From positions 13,696,384 through 13,760,383 of the forward strand of contig NC_037592.1 of NCBI RefSeq assembly GCF_003073045.1: DNA of 64,000 bases, read 5' to 3'. A program made the position numbers and the translations under genes. Source of the stretch: Pomacea canaliculata. Lineage: Eukaryota > Mollusca > Gastropoda > Architaenioglossa > Ampullariidae. Positions 59,610 to 64,000 of this stretch are shown here, piece after piece. Position 1 is the first letter of the stretch; every line of letters begins with the position of its first letter. The notes beneath the pieces are model-generated. The model was not told where the DNA came from, did not search any database, and worked only from the letters and a program-made list of their open reading frames with translations.

Positions 59610-60469
59610 TATCACAGAGTTTTATCTTTTTCGAAATCTTGTGACAATTTGTTGACATGATCTTTTTCATATCTGTGGCTGAATCCGCTCGGTGGCGCCC
59701 ATCATCTCTCCAAGATGACGTGCTGATTACTGTTTAAATAATAAAAAAAAAATGAAATTTATAGTAAATAATTTAGTTATCACTAAAGTGACAGATAATG
59801 AGAACAATTTAGGTTGATAGATATATAGCAGAACTGAAATATAAATCCAGTGATTCTTTAATATCGCAATAAAACGAACAATAAAGAGACAGCAATACCT
59901 TAAGATTAATTTTGTTTTGTGGCTCTGATTTTCTGAGAGTATGTCATCGTGAGGTGAGCTTGCTGTTGGCTACCTGAAAACGAAAGGTCAACCTTTCCCT
60001 ACAGAAGGCTTTTTCTACCAGGGTAGTTCCACCTGAGGCGTTCTTTGTGCTGAGTCTCTGCTTACCTAAAAATCAAAGCTATGAACTTGTCACGTGATGT
60101 CTGGATCAGAATTGCAATTTGAGTACTTCCCTGTACATGCTTAGTCACTGGGATTTTTTTTTTGTTTTTGCTCAGCTTACCATAACTGGTGTTTCGAAAG
60201 CCAAGTTGAAGGAAAGAAAAATGTAAGTCAGTATTATCAACGACAGCTCTAGCTTGATAACTGAAGTTTCCAGAAGAGGAGCGTATCATAACTGCATAAA
60301 GGAATATTCAGACAACGCGAGAACTGAATGTCAAACTACAGAGGTTCATGGCTAGTGGTCAGGTCAAGCTTGGTGTAGCTGCTAGGAGCACTGAAGACCC
60401 AACTGAAGACTCCAAGGTGGGGTGGGTCACAGACGATACACCAACTGATTGTTGGAGATCTGCCAGCAC

Positions 60470-60665
60470 CAGACCCCTGTGGTGAAGTTGGTAAAGGTGT
60501 CGGGTCTCGTCATTTGACAGCCAGCACCCGGAACTACACCCGGTAGTTAAGTCGTAGATAGTCCGCTCTGAAATGCTGTCAGCAGTATAAGCTTGTCACT
60601 GACGAATTTGGATTTGAATCCCTGTGTTTCAGGAAGTGGTAGCCATGCAGAGAGTAAATAGAAAT
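60470..60665 (+). mobile_element. Possible tRNA-derived SINE
   Basis: GTGGTGAAGTTGGTAAAGGTG recalls a Pol III A box, and GGATTTGAATCCC at 60610-60622 is a good B-box match. The spacing between them (about 120 nt) is longer than in a plain tRNA-SINE head, so this may be two pieces or chance. Confidence 0.3.
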
Positions 60666-63600
60666 CCCTGATATCTTATTATAACGTACAGTATGGTTGT
60701 AGCCATATAGACAACATATGATGCTGAAGCCAGAAGCCACTGGTCCAGCTCGTAGATCCGATACATGTTGCAGATATTTTGTCTGGCATTAGATATTTCA
60801 TTCTTAATTCGTGCACGCGTGTGTTTTAAGGCGAGCGGCCACAGCTTCAGCGAAGGAAATTTCCTAAGGTCAAATTGTTGCTGTGGTATTTATTCTGTAC
60901 GAACCAGGTGCTCTAGTATTCTCCAAATCTTTAGATCGGTATGGTTTATTGTTAGTGTCATTTTAACCACAAGCATTTTAGGAAGGCACAGGAGCACACA
61001 ACAGAAGTAGGCATGAGATATACACCATACACAACACATACACACTGATTCATGTCCGCACACAGAGAGAGAGAGAATAGGTGGAGAGAGAGAATGTGTG
61101 AACCTTTTGATCATTATGCCACAGTTACACTACAGAAACTCTCAACAAATATGGAGCAACAAATATGGAGACAGGGGAAAGAACTCTGCTTTTCTTATGC
61201 CGAAGCTTACTGTACCGGTTATTCCCCTTACCATACAAGTCACACTGTAACGTTTGTTAATGACGAGCACCAGGAGGTCTGCTGTCACCTCTGGAAAAGC
61301 TCAAGGTTTTCGTTTATTTTTATCATCATCATCATTGACTGTATGAGTGTGTGATTCTGTGCGTGTGTGCAATGGCGTGCATGTGTGTGATTGTGTAGCG
61401 TGTACATATTTCAAGGAAAGCGTTTTCAATTTCCACAAAGGTCCCGACAGAGCTCTGTAATTACTCCTTCAGTGATATTCTCGCTTGTCACAGTGATCTT
61501 CACTGGAGTTATCGTTTGACGGAAGACTAAGCTGTTCACAGTCAGAAACCGGAATTGAGTGAAATAATGAGCGGTGGTTCACAGAAATGTTGTGTCGCTA
61601 AGTAGTCTGTTGTCTTTAAATGTCATGAGTCATAAGGATAGGAGGCAATAAAATGTTTCTTTTGTTTTAGTAGGAAGGAGGAAAATTCGTAAAAGGAGCT
61701 TACACTCGTGAATTTTAGAATCTTTAAATTATTCGTCAAATAAGGATAAAAGCGAAGGGAGAAGGAAAAAATAAAACTGCAATTCACTTCTGTGAACAAA
61801 GTGCATCCTATTGCCCGCATTAGCGGCCCACCCTCGCATTCGAAAAAAAAAAAAGAATTAAAAAAAAAAAAGACAGCCAGAAGTAAGATGTCTGGCCATA
61901 ATAAATTATCCTAAATAACTTCCGTGTCAGAACTGTTAAGTATTTGATTTCAATATAAATAGCAGTAAAGTGTGAACCTTGCCCTTCAATCGCGCAAACT
62001 GATAAACTCTTAAAGGACACTTCAGCAGATCCTCCACCCGATAATACCCGTTTGTGTATCCACTTCATTACTTCTGCTGGAGCAAGCAAAATATTGTATT
62101 GAGCTTTAAGGGGAAAAGAGGGCCGGGGTTGACGATCTGAGACCTTTTAAATCTTTCATTCTTTATCTGTGTGTGTGTGTGTTGAGCACATACTGGATGG
62201 TATCACGAAAAGCAAACACTGAAGCCCACATAACCTCAGGCAGAAAATAGGCCTTTACAATGCATCTCCCTGTATGTTGCAGGCATTGTTTGAAATGAAG
62301 GGAAACACCCAGTTACTTGTTTTTTCTCAGTCTGTGGTGTAAGTCGTCCGTCTGTGGTGGTCTGTGTAAGTTTATTTGCTCAGCTGGGGTAGCCAACGTG
62401 CTTACAAGAAAGGAAGTTTCTGGTTTTATGAAATTTGGCATTAAGAACTAAATTAGGAATATTTTTAATCTGCTTCAGCTATGACTTCATTATTTTAAAC
62501 CGAGAAACAAGATGACAATATGTGATAACCCTGAAAAATCTGCCAAAAAACGTTTTTTTTATCAGCTTGTACTTCAAGCGTGCAGTCCTCATACTAACTA
62601 CTCAGTTCAGTTCCGCGATATTAAGATGCAGCCAGGACCATACTCTGAGTCCGTTAAGTTTATACTGTATTTGTGTGTGTTGATGTATTGGCCTGTTTAT
62701 CTCGGCTGTCAGGAAGCATGAGTACAGTGAGTCAGTGGATTATCACCCGGTAACGACAGATACGTATGTTTAGGTACAACATGTTGCCATTGATATCACA
62801 AAGTGAACACAGCAGCAGTGATTGTAAGTCAAACAATTTTACAAACAGGCCTCGAACTTTGCGCAAAACATCTATAAGTGTAAATGTGTACTAATATAAT
62901 AATAAATGCAAACAAATTAAAATTTTCATTTAAATGATAAATATAACTCACTGAATATGTGTGTGTGTGTGTGCTGAGGGAAGAAGGCGTAAACACACAT
63001 TAATCTCTTATGCAAAACAATCTTGCCTCTTCACTTGTGTATTCAGGTTTGTCTATTCCCTGATTTTATATTTATAAATACCTGCATTTAAATTCATTTT
63101 ATTGTAGATATACCTAATTAATAATATATACAAAGTACTCGATTTTATTTATCTATTTGTATATTTGCATGAGTACAATTTAATGCTTATGTGCATAATT
63201 TGTATGTTTAGGTGTAGATGTATGTACGTATTGAGTATTTATATGTGAGGTACGTAAAGAAATTTGTTTACATATGTAAATTCCCATAGTTAAGTCATGT
63301 TTTTTGTTCAGTTCAACCTCTGACATGTACACGGTTATTGCTGTAGGGAAAGGTGAAGTGCTGAAGTTTCAGTTGCTAGCTATCAAGGCAGTCCTAGATG
63401 TGGCAGAGCGTACCCGACCATCGCCACCCAAGGTGTCTGACCACCGTCGGAAGGTGTGTGTGTGTGTGTGTGGGGGGGGGAACATGTCAAGACTGATGGG
63501 ACCTTACAGCAGAGTGTTGTTAGTAGAGGTCGCTAGACAATCACAAATCCCATCTCTTTCACAATTCATGTCTCTATAGTAACACAGTCATTGTTATAAG

Positions 63601-64000
63601 CTCAGCTCATGTCACTGGACAGATGAAGAACCCGCCCTGACAAAGAATAAAATGCAAACGGTACACAACCCCAGTAGGTACGCAACTGTGAGGACAACTT
63701 TTTTTTAACTTAAACACGTTTCGTGCGGCGAGCAGCGTCCAGGAAGTTTGTCCTACCTACGTATCTTAATAGCGGTTTGCTAGACAGATGCTCAGGATGG
63801 GAGTGAAATGCATTCGTTAGATAAACTTCCTTGTTCCACTAAATAGTAAGGAATAACGCCTCCTTCGTTTTAAAAGACAAAGATTTCATCTGAAACCCTT
63901 GAATGCTTATACTGACTGACAGAAACCTATGCTGAACAGTTAAAGAATTGAGTAACACACTGACTATAAGTATACTTATCGAAACGCCCAAGAATAGGAC

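Larger units (their letters stand above)
58403..64000. other. Gene-poor right end of the window
   Basis: After the stop of D I see no exon with recognisable homology on either strand. The stretch holds an 810-bp TA-flanked element and a SINE-like piece (listed separately), (GT)n repeats near 62168, 62957 and 63450, and short open frames without known features. Confidence 0.5.

Noticed and set aside
62512-62721. RDIKMQPGP, resembling the D-(V/I)-E-x-NPGP motif of 2A-like peptides and LINE ORFs
   Set aside because: Key residues differ (K for E, Q for N) and there is no endonuclease or reverse-transcriptase sequence nearby.

Overview
This is a window of an AT-rich invertebrate genome with many introns, most likely a mollusc (probably a gastropod). 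The genes have short exons with clean GT/AG splice sites. The cytosolic ferritin reads like molluscan soma ferritin, and the spaces between genes hold microsatellites, small TA-flanked DNA elements and decayed LINE pieces. The species call is an inference from protein character and gene style only.

The left half (1-31 kb) carries four conserved housekeeping-type genes. They are the 3' part of a kinesin-9 family gene resembling KIF6 (+ strand, cut by the window edge); a complete four-exon heavy-chain-type ferritin of 173 aa (- strand); a complete NF-YA transcription factor gene of 352 aa (- strand); and SERGEF/DelGEF, an RCC1-repeat protein (+ strand, nine exons found, first exon missing). Non-coding stretches between and inside them hold a Tigger-like 308-bp element, a SINE-like stretch, two LINE reverse-transcriptase remnants, and a decayed duplicate of one SERGEF exon that was later hit by a 173-bp inverted-repeat element.

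The right half (31-58.4 kb) is the unusual part. It is a cluster of four related single-pass membrane genes with mucin-like ectodomains. Three (called A, B and C here) are tandem on the - strand and the fourth (D) lies head-to-head with C on the + strand. A, B and C share a signal-peptide exon ending in GSSG, one long exon of repeats, a transmembrane exon in the same intron phase, a juxtamembrane exon of the form R-I-(R/K)-R-...-L-acid-acid, and a similar block just after the stop codon. The repeats in the large exon are different in each gene: a 56-aa Thr-rich unit (A), a 10-aa MDRPPDSHHD unit (B) and a 13-aa Thr/Arg unit in a very basic 1,294-aa protein (C). Gene D has a MAM-type domain and a short Thr stretch in place of long repeats, with a tyrosine-rich tail. 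I infer a fast-evolving family of cell-surface mucins or receptors that keeps its membrane and tail module and swaps its outer part. I know of no named family with this layout.

The last 5.6 kb (58.4-64 kb) holds no gene I can support, only an 810-bp TA-flanked element, a weak SINE-like stretch and simple repeats. Several otherwise good exons (KIF6, SERGEF twice, A twice, B twice) show a one- or two-base break of frame. The pattern suggests residual indel errors in a long-read assembly at least as much as real mutation.
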